DNA of 46,081 nucleotides from NCBI GenBank assembly GCA_902609095.1, contig CACLQQ010000013.1, positions 1-46,081 on the forward strand, written 5' to 3'. This document shows, in pieces, positions 38,557 to 46,081 of this stretch. This DNA is from an uncultured Bacteroidota bacterium (GTDB taxonomy: Bacteria; Bacteroidota; Bacteroidia; Chitinophagales; Saprospiraceae). Positions within the stretch are counted from its first letter, which is position 1. The number at the start of each line of letters is the position of its first letter. Below the pieces are notes generated by a model. It was not told the DNA's origin. It did not search any database and saw only the letters and a list, made by a program, of their open reading frames with translations. Made by a program: the position numbers and the translations under genes.

Positions 38557-40833
38557 CTATAAATCGAAGTCCAACCTGATAGCAAAGTTTCGGGGAGCTT
38601 CAATTAATCCTGGACGTTGTTTGTACTCTTCGTTCAGGATATTTTTTGCGTGAATAGATATTTTAGCCCAAGGAAATTGATATCCTAATCTTAAATCTAA
38701 AAGATCAAAACCACTATTATTTAGTCTTCGGTATGGTCCTAAATCTGTGATAAAAGTCTCTAGCACACGATCTATAGCTATCATATGACTTGAGCCTTGG
38801 ATCGCCGCTCCCAAACTAAAGTTGCCATAGTTGGATTGTACATCCAAAGTATAACTGTTAAGACTGCGATACTTAAGGACGTTTTCATCGACAGAAGAAG
38901 TCGAAGTAATGAAATCCGAAAGCTGATCAAAATCTCGATAGGTAGGATTCGAAAAATTCGCCCCACCATATAAGTCTATTGTAACCTGTCCTAACATTAA
39001 TTGTCCTGCCATTGAAATTTCAAACCCAGTAATCTGGGTATCCCCAATGTTGCGAGACTGGAATCCAAATGTTGGAGTATTGACAAATACGAACTCCATC
39101 ATATTATTATACTGCGAGAAATAAGCCGCAACATCAATGTATCCTTTAAAGAAACCTAATTGCATTCCTTTCTTCAAACCTAATTCAGCAGTTATACCAG
39201 TCTCAGATTCTAAATTAGGATTTGGCAACACCACAAAACCTCCAAAGGCGGTGCTTAGAAATCGCTCTATCATGATTGGGAATCGATAGGCCTGCCCTAT
39301 TGAACCTCTTAGGAAAGTAGATTTACCTAATTCATAATTCAAACCTAAACGGCCTATCATTTTATCCTCTGTTTTTGATCCTTCGGGCACCACAATAGTT
39401 GAATGGTCTATCTGACCATTATTTTGTTTGTTGTACTCATACCTAAATCCTCCTGAGAGATTAAGCTTATCTGATAGGCTCACATCAAACTGACCATAGC
39501 CAGCAAGATTAGTTTGGTTGACATCGGCATTTTCAAAAAACTGTGAGTCACTTGCCGAACGATTTGCAACTATACCAAAAGTGGCTTTGACCTTATCACT
39601 CAGATCAGTCAAAAATTGATATTCTCCATATAACATGCGAGAACTATTGGATTGATCTAAGTTGTTATCGTTGTCATTATAGTAAATCCTCGATAAGAAC
39701 TTATGTCTATTACCATTCTTATCAAAATGAGTTACTGTCGGATCTATAAAGTACCTTAAATTGTCAGAACGCGTTACTGTTCCCTCAAATGGCTGAAGAG
39801 CTCCAAACGTTGCATTACGCCATAAAAAGAAGGTACTTGACATACCCTTATTTACAATGGTATTAACTCCTACCGTCGTACGATCTGAAAGTCGATACCT
39901 CAGATTGAGATTAGCCCTTAGCTTTTGATTGAAGTCTTGATTACGAAAACTTCTAGTGCTGTCTTGCTTTGAATAAAAAACTCCAAATACGACATCAAGT
40001 TTATCAAATTTCTGTTTATGCGACAATGACAAACCATAGTCAGTCGGGGTATGATTTATATTATCTGTTCGGTACCAATTCTTTCTATCGTCTTCATAAT
40101 CACCGTAATGAGTGTGAAATACTGAAAATCTTGTGACAGGGTCCGATGTAGCATAGGCGGTTCTTACATTAACGACCCCATTCATGGCTGCCGAACCATA
40201 TAAAGCAGAACCAGCTCCTTTCACGACTTCTACTTGCGAAATATTTTCTATAGGAAGATCATTCCAAGAGGCACGCCCAGCGTCAGGTTGTAATGCTGGC
40301 ACATCATCTAAAAGTAGCATGACTCTATTTCCTGCATTATAAGACCAACCACTTCCGTTCCTTATATTGGGTTGTCCATCAACCATTTGAACACCGGGAA
40401 TTTTATTGAAAATCTCTTCTAGATTATTGGTGTTCGAGTTCTGAATTAATGTAGGCTTAAGAACATCTATTGAAACTGTAGACTCTGCAAGAGCTGTCTC
40501 ATACTTAGAGCCCGTGATTATAGCAGTGTTCAGAATATTCTGTGATACCGCAAGAGTAATGATAGGGTCAGCTAATAGAGACTCCTTCGTTAGTTTAATT
40601 GGTGTATGACCTATGTGTGAAATAGAAATAGAATCTGCTTGTTGAAAGATACTTAAATCTGCTTGCCCTTCTAAACCAGTTATTGTCCCAATAGTACCAT
40701 AAGACAAAGTCGCACCTATTATTGGTTCGCGACTTTGCTGATCTAAAATCTGAACAATTTCGATAGATTGAGCGTGCATTACACATGTGAGACAACACAC
40801 TATTAGACCTACAACACATTTAACTCTTATCAT
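38557..40833 (-). CDS. TonB-dependent outer-membrane receptor
   Basis: From the ATG at 40833 the product has 758 residues with a signal peptide (LIVCCLTCVMHAQ). A carboxypeptidase-like regulatory domain (about 20-100, SREPIIGATLSYGTIGTITG) precedes the plug (about 115-225, with DDVPALQPDAGRASW and VEVVKGAGSALYGSAAMNGVVNV) and a 22-strand-type barrel ending in NFAIRLDFDL with the terminal aromatic residue. An ATG at 40854 would add seven residues and spoil the signal. The plug/barrel type resembles small-ligand receptors (vitamin B12, haem or siderophore) rather than SusC. No SusD partner or substrate genes lie nearby. Confidence 0.92.
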   Translation of the reverse strand: MIRVKCVVGLIVCCLTCVMHAQSIEIVQILDQQSREPIIGATLSYGTIGTITGLEGQADLSIFQQADSISISHIGHTPIKLTKESLLADPIITLAVSQNILNTAIITGSKYETALAESTVSIDVLKPTLIQNSNTNNLEEIFNKIPGVQMVDGQPNIRNGSGWSYNAGNRVMLLLDDVPALQPDAGRASWNDLPIENISQVEVVKGAGSALYGSAAMNGVVNVRTAYATSDPVTRFSVFHTHYGDYEDDRKNWYRTDNINHTPTDYGLSLSHKQKFDKLDVVFGVFYSKQDSTRSFRNQDFNQKLRANLNLRYRLSDRTTVGVNTIVNKGMSSTFFLWRNATFGALQPFEGTVTRSDNLRYFIDPTVTHFDKNGNRHKFLSRIYYNDNDNNLDQSNSSRMLYGEYQFLTDLSDKVKATFGIVANRSASDSQFFENADVNQTNLAGYGQFDVSLSDKLNLSGGFRYEYNKQNNGQIDHSTIVVPEGSKTEDKMIGRLGLNYELGKSTFLRGSIGQAYRFPIMIERFLSTAFGGFVVLPNPNLESETGITAELGLKKGMQLGFFKGYIDVAAYFSQYNNMMEFVFVNTPTFGFQSRNIGDTQITGFEISMAGQLMLGQVTIDLYGGANFSNPTYRDFDQLSDFITSTSSVDENVLKYRSLNSYTLDVQSNYGNFSLGAAIQGSSHMIAIDRVLETFITDLGPYRRLNNSGFDLLDLRLGYQFPWAKISIHAKNILNEEYKQRPGLIEAPRNFAIRLDFDL

Positions 40834-40881
40834 ATTAATACAAGAAAAGAGCAAAATACAAAATACCTATAGAGAGATATG

Positions 40882-41373
40882 TTATTCTGCCTCATCTTCT
40901 GGAGTTTCTAATATGATTGAGTCAATCATCGGTAATGAAATCCATTTTTTCTCATCACTTGAGATAGAGCCAAATCTTAGAAATCCTCCCGATGCCTTAG
41001 CAATATGTTCTGCGAATGAAGTGAAGCTTTTATATAGGCTGTACGCCGTCGAATTATCAAGAAAGGATAATACTTTATTCAGATCAGCTAACTTTTTCGT
41101 AATGGTAGTCTCTCGTTCAGATTGTGATTCTGGTAAAGTCTTGAGCATATCATCCAAACTATCGCCAAACGTTGGTTCGATAGATGCATAAAATTCATTA
41201 AGACCTTCGTTAGAATCGGCATAAGACCTGATGTGCGTTAACTTCTCAGCCCAATTGAGCTCTTGTGAATCTATAGTTCCATCCGCTCCAGCAACCAAAA
41301 TGGTAATAAGAGTTGGCGCAGATTTAATTTGTTCAATTTGTCCTTCAGATAATGCCGCAAGTAGAGTTTCCAT
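40882..41373 (-). CDS. TerB-like protein
   Basis: The 163-residue soluble protein is mostly helical, with LITILVAGADGTIDSQELNWAEKL near residues 22-46, the acidic helix pattern of TerB-like domains, and repeated acidic positions in the C-terminal half. TerB-like proteins are linked to metal/tellurite stress and to membrane-associated complexes, but single genes like this one are uncharacterised. No other ter genes are in the window. A TACTTTTG box lies 30 bases upstream. Confidence 0.65.
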   Translation of the reverse strand: METLLAALSEGQIEQIKSAPTLITILVAGADGTIDSQELNWAEKLTHIRSYADSNEGLNEFYASIEPTFGDSLDDMLKTLPESQSERETTITKKLADLNKVLSFLDNSTAYSLYKSFTSFAEHIAKASGGFLRFGSISSDEKKWISLPMIDSIILETPEDEAE

Positions 41374-41402
41374 TATATATTGTCTATTTAGTTTTGAGAC
41401 GG

Positions 41403-41410
41403 CAAAAGTA
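41403..41410 (-). promoter_or_regulatory. Putative -7 box TACTTTTG before the TerB-like gene
   Basis: The minus-strand octamer fits TAnnTTTG and lies 30 bases upstream of the ATG at 41373, in the gap after the purine permease gene. Confidence 0.45.
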
Positions 41411-41452
41411 TCAAAAAGGGTCGTATTAAATCATAGAATTATAATCAACTAC

Positions 41453-42838
41453 TCACTTCAAGAAAATATACTTAAGCAAAAACAAAAAGACTAATATGAC
41501 TAATACTGGATTAACTCGTTTCCAAGTTCCCAATATGATTGATATAATTACGTACAATATCAATCCGAAGGCTATACCGTTAGCAATGCTGTAGGTAAAT
41601 GGCATCATTATAACCATTGCCATGGCGGGAATGGCAATCTCTAAATTGTTCAAGCTGACTTTCTTAATACCCTCCATCATCAAGATTCCGACCATCACTA
41701 ATATTGGTGAAGTTGCAGCAACAGGTACAATTCCTGCAATTGGAGCCAGGAGAATAGCAAATAAGAACATGACACCAGCGGTAACTGCAGTAAGCCCGGT
41801 GCGGCCACCAGCGATGACTCCTGCCCCACTCTCTATATAAGTGGTCACAGATGAGGTACCTAATAATGCTCCGCAGGTAGTTGCCGTAGCATCAGCAAAT
41901 AGAGCCTTATCCATCTGAGGTAGATTCCCCTCTTCATCCAGCAGCTCCCCTTTATTTGCAGTCCCGATAAGTGTTCCTAATGTATCTAATAAATCTACCA
42001 ACGTGAAACTTATAATGACAACTATGACAGAGACTATAGAGTGTTCAGAACTAAACAGACTGGCAATATCCAATTGAAAAGCAGTGGCTCTCAAATTAAA
42101 ACTTTCTAAACTATAACTTTCAGGTATCTGAGTGACCCCCATAGGAATACCTATCAACGTAGTTAGAAGAACTGACCAAACCATTGCCGCAGGAATATTC
42201 CTTATCATAAGGGCTGTCAAAATGACAAATCCTACTAATGCTAATACGACTGAGGGATTAGATAGAGAGCCCAATTGTAATATCTGAGGTCCGGCACTCT
42301 TGACACTGTCAATCAGTGAATCTTTATCAAGTGTTTCTGCGGATAAGATTAAATCAATAATAGGCCCTTGATTCATATCTATAATCTCGGCATTGTTCAG
42401 TCCGATAAGTGCTATAAACAATCCTATTCCAGGAGCTATAGAAAACTTCAAAAAGCTGGGAATAGATCCAATTATATAAAATCTAACTCCCGAAATAGTA
42501 AGTATCAAAAAAAGTACGCCAGATAAGAAGACGATGGCAAGCCCCTCTTGCCATGTATATCCTAAGCCGAACACTACCGTAAACGTAAAAAATGCGTTGA
42601 GCCCCATACCCGGTGCTTGTGCAAAAGGCAAGCGAGCGACAAGTCCCATGATAAGGGTACCTATAGCAGCAGCTAAACATGTTGCTATGAATACTGCAGA
42701 ATAACTCATACCTGTCTGAGATAATATTGATGGATTGACAAATATGATGTAAGACATAGTAAGGAACGTCGTTACCCCAGCTAACACTTCCTTACCAACA
42801 GTGCTGCCTGCCTCTGTTATCTTAAAAAACTTAACCAT
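41453..42838 (-). CDS. NCS2 family permease, AzgA-type purine transporter
   Basis: The 461-residue protein has about 12-14 membrane segments. It begins EVLAGVTTFLTMSYIIFVNP and contains LPFAQAPGMGLNAFFTF, TLVDLLDTLGTLIG, and CGALLGTSSVTTYIESGAGVIAGGRTGLTAV, the hallmarks of the AzgA/PbuG branch, which imports adenine, guanine or hypoxanthine with protons. An exported adenosine-deaminase-type lipoprotein is encoded 690 bases away on the other strand, so the two may feed purines into salvage. A pair of 9-bp direct repeats lies directly upstream of the start. Confidence 0.92.
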   Translation of the reverse strand: MVKFFKITEAGSTVGKEVLAGVTTFLTMSYIIFVNPSILSQTGMSYSAVFIATCLAAAIGTLIMGLVARLPFAQAPGMGLNAFFTFTVVFGLGYTWQEGLAIVFLSGVLFLILTISGVRFYIIGSIPSFLKFSIAPGIGLFIALIGLNNAEIIDMNQGPIIDLILSAETLDKDSLIDSVKSAGPQILQLGSLSNPSVVLALVGFVILTALMIRNIPAAMVWSVLLTTLIGIPMGVTQIPESYSLESFNLRATAFQLDIASLFSSEHSIVSVIVVIISFTLVDLLDTLGTLIGTANKGELLDEEGNLPQMDKALFADATATTCGALLGTSSVTTYIESGAGVIAGGRTGLTAVTAGVMFLFAILLAPIAGIVPVAATSPILVMVGILMMEGIKKVSLNNLEIAIPAMAMVIMMPFTYSIANGIAFGLILYVIISIILGTWKRVNPVLVILVFLFLLKYIFLK

Positions 42839-42844
42839 GTTACG

Positions 42845-42864
42845 AACATAGTAAAAACATAGTA
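42845..42864. promoter_or_regulatory. Direct repeats AACATAGTA before the purine permease
   Basis: Two exact 9-bp copies begin at 42845 and 42856, 11 bases apart (one helical turn), 7 to 26 bases upstream of the permease ATG. A related AACATGGTTA starts at 42886. Placement suggests a repressor site or mRNA-level control, but no regulator gene is adjacent. Confidence 0.4.
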
Positions 42865-42897
42865 TTGATCTTGCTTTGTTTACAGAACATGGTTACT

Positions 42898-43407
42898 TAG
42901 TCAAAAGTACATTGCAAAGGTCAACTCAACGATACCAGCGCCTTCATCAGCGTGTAAAATACCAACAGCAGGCTCACAATTCATATTATAAGCGAAAGGA
43001 ATAGCATATCCCAGAGTTGTTGTCAATACCGATTGCGATAATCCTTACCCCATGACGACGACGCCAGAAAGCGCTAATGGTAAATTATCGTTAATGTAGA
43101 AATTCCCTCCTGCCATCAATGTATTGAGCGAAGCCAAAGAATCTGAACAAAAGGAAATAATAGAAATATTTACCATGATAGCCGAATTATTGCTAACAAA
43201 CCTTTTAGTATTTAACCCAATTGACATCTGGGAACTCCCGTCACCGAACAAAATACTCGATCCAGTATTCACACCTCCAGTATCAGTCAAAAAACCATTG
43301 CGAACTTCTATAATCCATTGTCCATTTCTGCTAGATCTTTCGTTCTCAGAACTCCGACCCATCAAAAAATGTAATTGACAAAAAAAAACCGTAAAGAGTA
43401 CTAATTT
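42898..43407 (-). pseudogene. Outer-membrane beta-barrel-like protein, interrupted
   Basis: The main open piece (43045-43365) reads like a small outer-membrane protein of porin type: GQWIIEVRNG, TGSSILFGDG, MSIGLNTKRFV, LMAGGNFYINDN and LALSG strands. Upstream the same frame encodes a signal-peptide-like stretch (KLVLFTVFFCQLHFL) that begins with ATA rather than ATG near 43407, so the start codon may be lost. Downstream, a TAA at 43045-43047 is followed in the same frame by strand-like sequence (TLGYAIPFAYN) ending at TGA at 42898 after ELTFAMYF, a normal barrel terminus with a final aromatic residue. One nonsense codon plus one lost start explain the break. Confidence 0.65.
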
Positions 43408-43427
43408 TATCTTTTCTATAAATTTTG

Positions 43428-43467
43428 ATGAAAGCTCTTGCTCTTACATCTCATCTTGAGCTTTCAT
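43428..43467. repeat. 10-bp inverted repeat ATGAAAGCTC/GAGCTTTCAT
   Basis: Perfect 10-bp arms (43428-43437 and 43458-43467) flank a 20-base loop in the divergent gap between the broken barrel gene and the deaminase gene. It could be a dimeric regulator site with widely spaced half sites or a structured leader. Confidence 0.5.
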
Positions 43468-43528
43468 GAATGTTTGTACTACAATTTTTAATATGTGTAT
43501 GCTTATCATTGTATAACCAAAGTTTAAA

Positions 43529-45073
43529 ATGCCGCGACCTTTTCAATATTATGCTGTTCTTAGTGTCGTGCTTTCCTTTGGATTCATAGTTTATGGGTGT
43601 AAAGTACAGAAGGGCAATCTCGCTTACGACACTAGTTCAGAATACTTAGAAGCACGAAATAAATTAATTGATGATTATAATAATCAATCGATTTCTTCTG
43701 GTATTAAACTGAGTCAAGATGAACTCAGATTGGAAGAACATTTTCGTCAAATACAGAATGAACTACTTGATCATTATAAAAATACTCATTACTTCCCCCC
43801 TGCCCGTAATTTTTATGGCTCAAAGGAACATGTTGAATCCTCAGAACTGTTTTCTATTATCAGTCAAATGCCTAAAGGTGGAGCCCTACATATACATACA
43901 GCTGCGATGGGAGATTTAGATTGGATCATCGAAAAAGCGAAAGACCTTAGGGACATGTATATATACTGGTCTGATACGAATAAAATTAAAAAAGGAAGTC
44001 TAAAAGCATTTAATCCCAATAATGTTCCATTAGGATATATACCTGTTCATGCTGTGTTATCGAATGAGTCAAGACTTGAGGAGTTTAAATCATATTTTCT
44101 ATTTGATCAATCCATTGATCGGGACTCGGTAGATATATGGGGACAATTCGAAAATATCTTTGGTCGATTACATGGTTTTGTAAATTATGAGGAGGTATTT
44201 GAAGATTACGTACATCATGGATTACAGCTCTTAGCTGATGATGGCGTTCAACACGTAGAATTAAGGATGCCTTTCGAGAATCATATGTACAATAAAGTTT
44301 CTCCTCCCAATGTCAATAACATAGAGCCATTTGTCAATGCCATGAATAATGCCTTGGATCGAGTCAGAATATCCTATCCTGATTTCACCATTAAAGTCAT
44401 CCATGCTAACCTAAGATTCAAACCTAATGAGGCCATCTGGGTTGACATGCAAAAAGTACATAAGAATAGACAGCAATATCCCAAATTACTGACTGGCTAT
44501 GATCTTGTAGCCGAAGAAGATGCTGGACATCCCACCTTATATCACTTAGAGAGCTTTCTAAAACTCAAAGAACTAAACACACAATCTCAGCATAAATTGG
44601 ATTCCTACTTACATAACGGAGAAAGCGATTGGGTTGACAATACGAATTTATTTGATGCGGTATTATTAGGAAGCAAACGTATAGGCCATGGGTTTAATCT
44701 CTTCAGATACCCGGGATTAATGAAGCTTGCTAAAAGGAACAATACTTGTATCGAAGTCAATCCTTTAAGCAATCAAATATTAGGCTATGTCCGAGATCTC
44801 AGAATGCATCCTGCCTACAATTACATGAGAGATGGAGTACAAATAACGATTAGCTCTGATGATCCACTATTTTTTGGTTATAAAGGGCTTAGTTATGATT
44901 ATTGGCATATCTATATGGCATGGCAGTTGAGTTTAAAAGATTTAAAAAAGCTAAGTAAAAATGGAATCATTTATTCCAGCTTGACCGTTCAAGAAAAAGA
45001 GATTGCATTGAAAAACTGGGAAAGAAGGTGGGAATCATTTGTGTATGATGCGCTGAAAAAACTTAGTGGATAA
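43529..45073 (+). CDS. ADGF/ADA2-type adenosine deaminase lipoprotein
   Basis: The 514-residue protein has a lipoprotein signal (FGFIVYGC), an N-terminal helical extension (about 30-105) as in growth-factor-type deaminases, and the metal-dependent amidohydrolase barrel. Zinc and catalytic sites: His121/His123 in GGALHIHTAAMGD, His362/Glu365 in YLHNGESD, His in KRIGHGFNLF, and Asp444/Asp445 in TISSDDPLFFGY. It should deaminate adenosine (or a related purine nucleoside) outside the cytoplasm. The gene is open from end to end although both neighbours are broken. It probably works with the purine permease nearby (inference). Confidence 0.88.
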   Translation: MPRPFQYYAVLSVVLSFGFIVYGCKVQKGNLAYDTSSEYLEARNKLIDDYNNQSISSGIKLSQDELRLEEHFRQIQNELLDHYKNTHYFPPARNFYGSKEHVESSELFSIISQMPKGGALHIHTAAMGDLDWIIEKAKDLRDMYIYWSDTNKIKKGSLKAFNPNNVPLGYIPVHAVLSNESRLEEFKSYFLFDQSIDRDSVDIWGQFENIFGRLHGFVNYEEVFEDYVHHGLQLLADDGVQHVELRMPFENHMYNKVSPPNVNNIEPFVNAMNNALDRVRISYPDFTIKVIHANLRFKPNEAIWVDMQKVHKNRQQYPKLLTGYDLVAEEDAGHPTLYHLESFLKLKELNTQSQHKLDSYLHNGESDWVDNTNLFDAVLLGSKRIGHGFNLFRYPGLMKLAKRNNTCIEVNPLSNQILGYVRDLRMHPAYNYMRDGVQITISSDDPLFFGYKGLSYDYWHIYMAWQLSLKDLKKLSKNGIIYSSLTVQEKEIALKNWERRWESFVYDALKKLSG

Positions 45074-45078
45074 TTGAT

Positions 45079-45745
45079 TTAAAAGGTTAGGTTACTGAAA
45101 TATACTCCTTTCTCATGCATAAATGGACCTTCTGCAGGGTTCAGATCCAAAGGCTTACCATAATAGTCTGTAGCCTTCAACCCTAATTCTTGATAAATAC
45201 ATGAAGTCGCTGCATAATCCCACATACAACCTCCTCCTCTCTCTTTTTTGGGCATTTTGATCATGCCTGCAGGACCATTTGCTATTACCCTAATTGCATT
45301 CAAAACGGATCCTCCTCCCCCAGAAATCTCTTTGGACTCACTAAGACCTAATCTGTCTATATGCCCTATAATGATGAGTTGTAACTCATCAGAACCCTTA
45401 TCATCTTTAAGCTTCTTATCTGTAACATAGCTTAGGTGATCATTAGCTTTTTCTATTTGCCATAATGCACTATTCTTAAATGCTCATTGACCTCTGATAG
45501 CGCTGTAGTATTATTTGTGCTGGGGTCATAAACAACACCGATCTGAGGAGTCCCATCTTGAGCAACTAATGCTATAGAAACAGCAAAACCAGGATGACCA
45601 TTTATAAAGGCGAGTGTCCCATCCATTGGGTCCACACACAAAAAAAATCCTTCATAAATCGACTCCCGTCATCTTCGGTTTCTTCCGCCGTCACTCAATG
45701 AAGATTTTTAGCCATAGGTAAAACCTAATTATCAGTGTGTAACCA
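45079..45745 (-). pseudogene. Inositol monophosphatase/CysQ-family phosphatase, broken
   Basis: Members are Mg-dependent phosphatases of inositol phosphates, 3'-phosphoadenosine 5'-phosphate or similar. Pieces: [14 protein letters not shown] (acidic lead) at about 45665-45705, [17 protein letters not shown] (metal-binding DPxDGT) in 45453-45641, and IRVIANGPAGMIK...MWDYAATSCIYQELG (C-terminal WDxAA motif) ending at TAA 45079. Two frameshifts separate them: one in a T-rich run near 45640-45650, and one near 45475, where the frame resumes as [14 protein letters not shown]. The N-terminal 60 or so residues are not recognisable. It is convergent with the intact deaminase gene, 5 bases apart. Confidence 0.78.
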
Positions 45746-45755
45746 TTGGTCACAC
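45737..45755. repeat. Near-perfect palindrome GTGTAACCATTGGTCACAC
   Basis: Nine-base arms with one mismatch surround a single central base, between the broken phosphatase and the small plus-strand frame. Size and symmetry suit a repressor operator; no partner regulator is visible. Confidence 0.45.
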
Positions 45756-45807
45756 CTTTTTTGTACTATTTTGATAGGAACTTTGTAGGACATAAAAATT
45801 CAAAATT

Positions 45808-46063
45808 ATTATAGATATTAAAGAAATACATGCCTTATGGAGGGGTGTAGCAGAGCATAGTTCGGTACCTACAGCCGACGCGTTAATCATTGCTGACTTA
45901 GCAGATGCCTTAGTAATCGAGTACAGAAAACGATTTGATGAATATTATAAAGCTGATGAAGGTGAAACTACCCCACCTCCACCTAAAGACGGACCAGTAT
46001 TTATAAATGATTCTGATGCTTGGGTGTCACGACAATACACCAAAGAATATTTAACAGAATAAT
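45808..46063 (+). CDS. Small hypothetical protein, no ATG start
   Basis: An open frame of about 85 codons runs from 45796 to TAA at 46061-46063. The protein is acidic and helical (ADALIIADLADALVIEYRKR), with a proline-rich joint (TTPPPPKDG) before a short tail. I do not recognise it. There is no ATG or GTG near the beginning; ATT at 45808 (reading IIDIKEIHALWRG) is the most natural place for a start, so a start codon may have been lost here as in the Lrp-type gene. Codon use looks coding and the frame has no internal stop. Confidence 0.5.
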
Positions 46064-46081
46064 TTACGAAAATATTATGGT

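Noticed and set aside
40882-41373. Tellurite-resistance or ter-linked defence cluster around the TerB-like gene
   Set aside because: No TerC, TerD, TerY or associated kinase or phosphatase gene is present; the neighbours are a TonB receptor and a purine permease.

Overview
The window reads as one chromosomal segment from a Bacteroidota bacterium. I lean towards Saprospiria or a related gliding lineage, but the class is not proven. The support comes from gene content: gldA-gldF-gldG, a fused SecDF, two PD40-repeat envelope proteins, a TonB receptor with a carboxypeptidase-like N-terminal domain, Bacteroidetes-type LeuRS with its extra insertion, the ftsX-DUF3098-uppP-truB order, and TAnnTTTG-type -7 promoter boxes. 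DNA is AT-rich. I see no rRNA, tRNA, CRISPR array, insertion sequence or phage gene.

There are three zones. (1) Left end, about 1-7380, is mostly broken genes: 4-hydroxyphenylpyruvate dioxygenase, a FISUMP-type surface protein, an LEA-like lipoprotein, a 5'-truncated aminotransferase, an FMN alpha-hydroxyacid dehydrogenase and a PhoD-like phosphatase. An Lrp/AsnC regulator without an ATG and one fully intact endonuclease/exonuclease/phosphatase protein lie among them. (2) The core, about 7390-42840, has only intact genes, many housekeeping: prolyl oligopeptidase, miaE, a PD40-SPOR protein, a nine-gene minus-strand run (ftsX, DUF3098, uppP, truB, gldA, gldF, gldG, zinc phospholipase C-like, DUF368), GDPD, a YheT-type hydrolase, leuS, an M36 metalloprotease, penicillin acylase, a PorE-like OmpA lipoprotein, secDF, a DUF547 lipoprotein, a TonB receptor, a TerB-like protein and an AzgA-type purine permease. 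(3) Right end, about 42898-46063, holds a broken outer-membrane protein, an intact ADGF-type adenosine deaminase lipoprotein, a broken inositol-monophosphatase-family gene and a small reading frame with no ATG.

The core is envelope biology. uppP and the DUF368 gene both fit undecaprenyl-phosphate recycling, ftsX fits division, gldAFG is the gliding ABC transporter, secDF drives export, and the PorE-like protein fits an outer-membrane type IX secretion anchor. The purine permease and the exported adenosine deaminase together suggest nucleoside scavenging.

The most striking feature is close to 30 disabling lesions (nonsense codons, frameshifts, lost starts, one large 5' truncation) packed into the two ends while three genes inside those ends are open and the 35-kb core is clean. 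I favour real, recent gene loss (tyrosine and lactate catabolism, phosphate scavenging). Poor consensus at contig ends must be excluded with reads. I found no convincing new multi-gene system.
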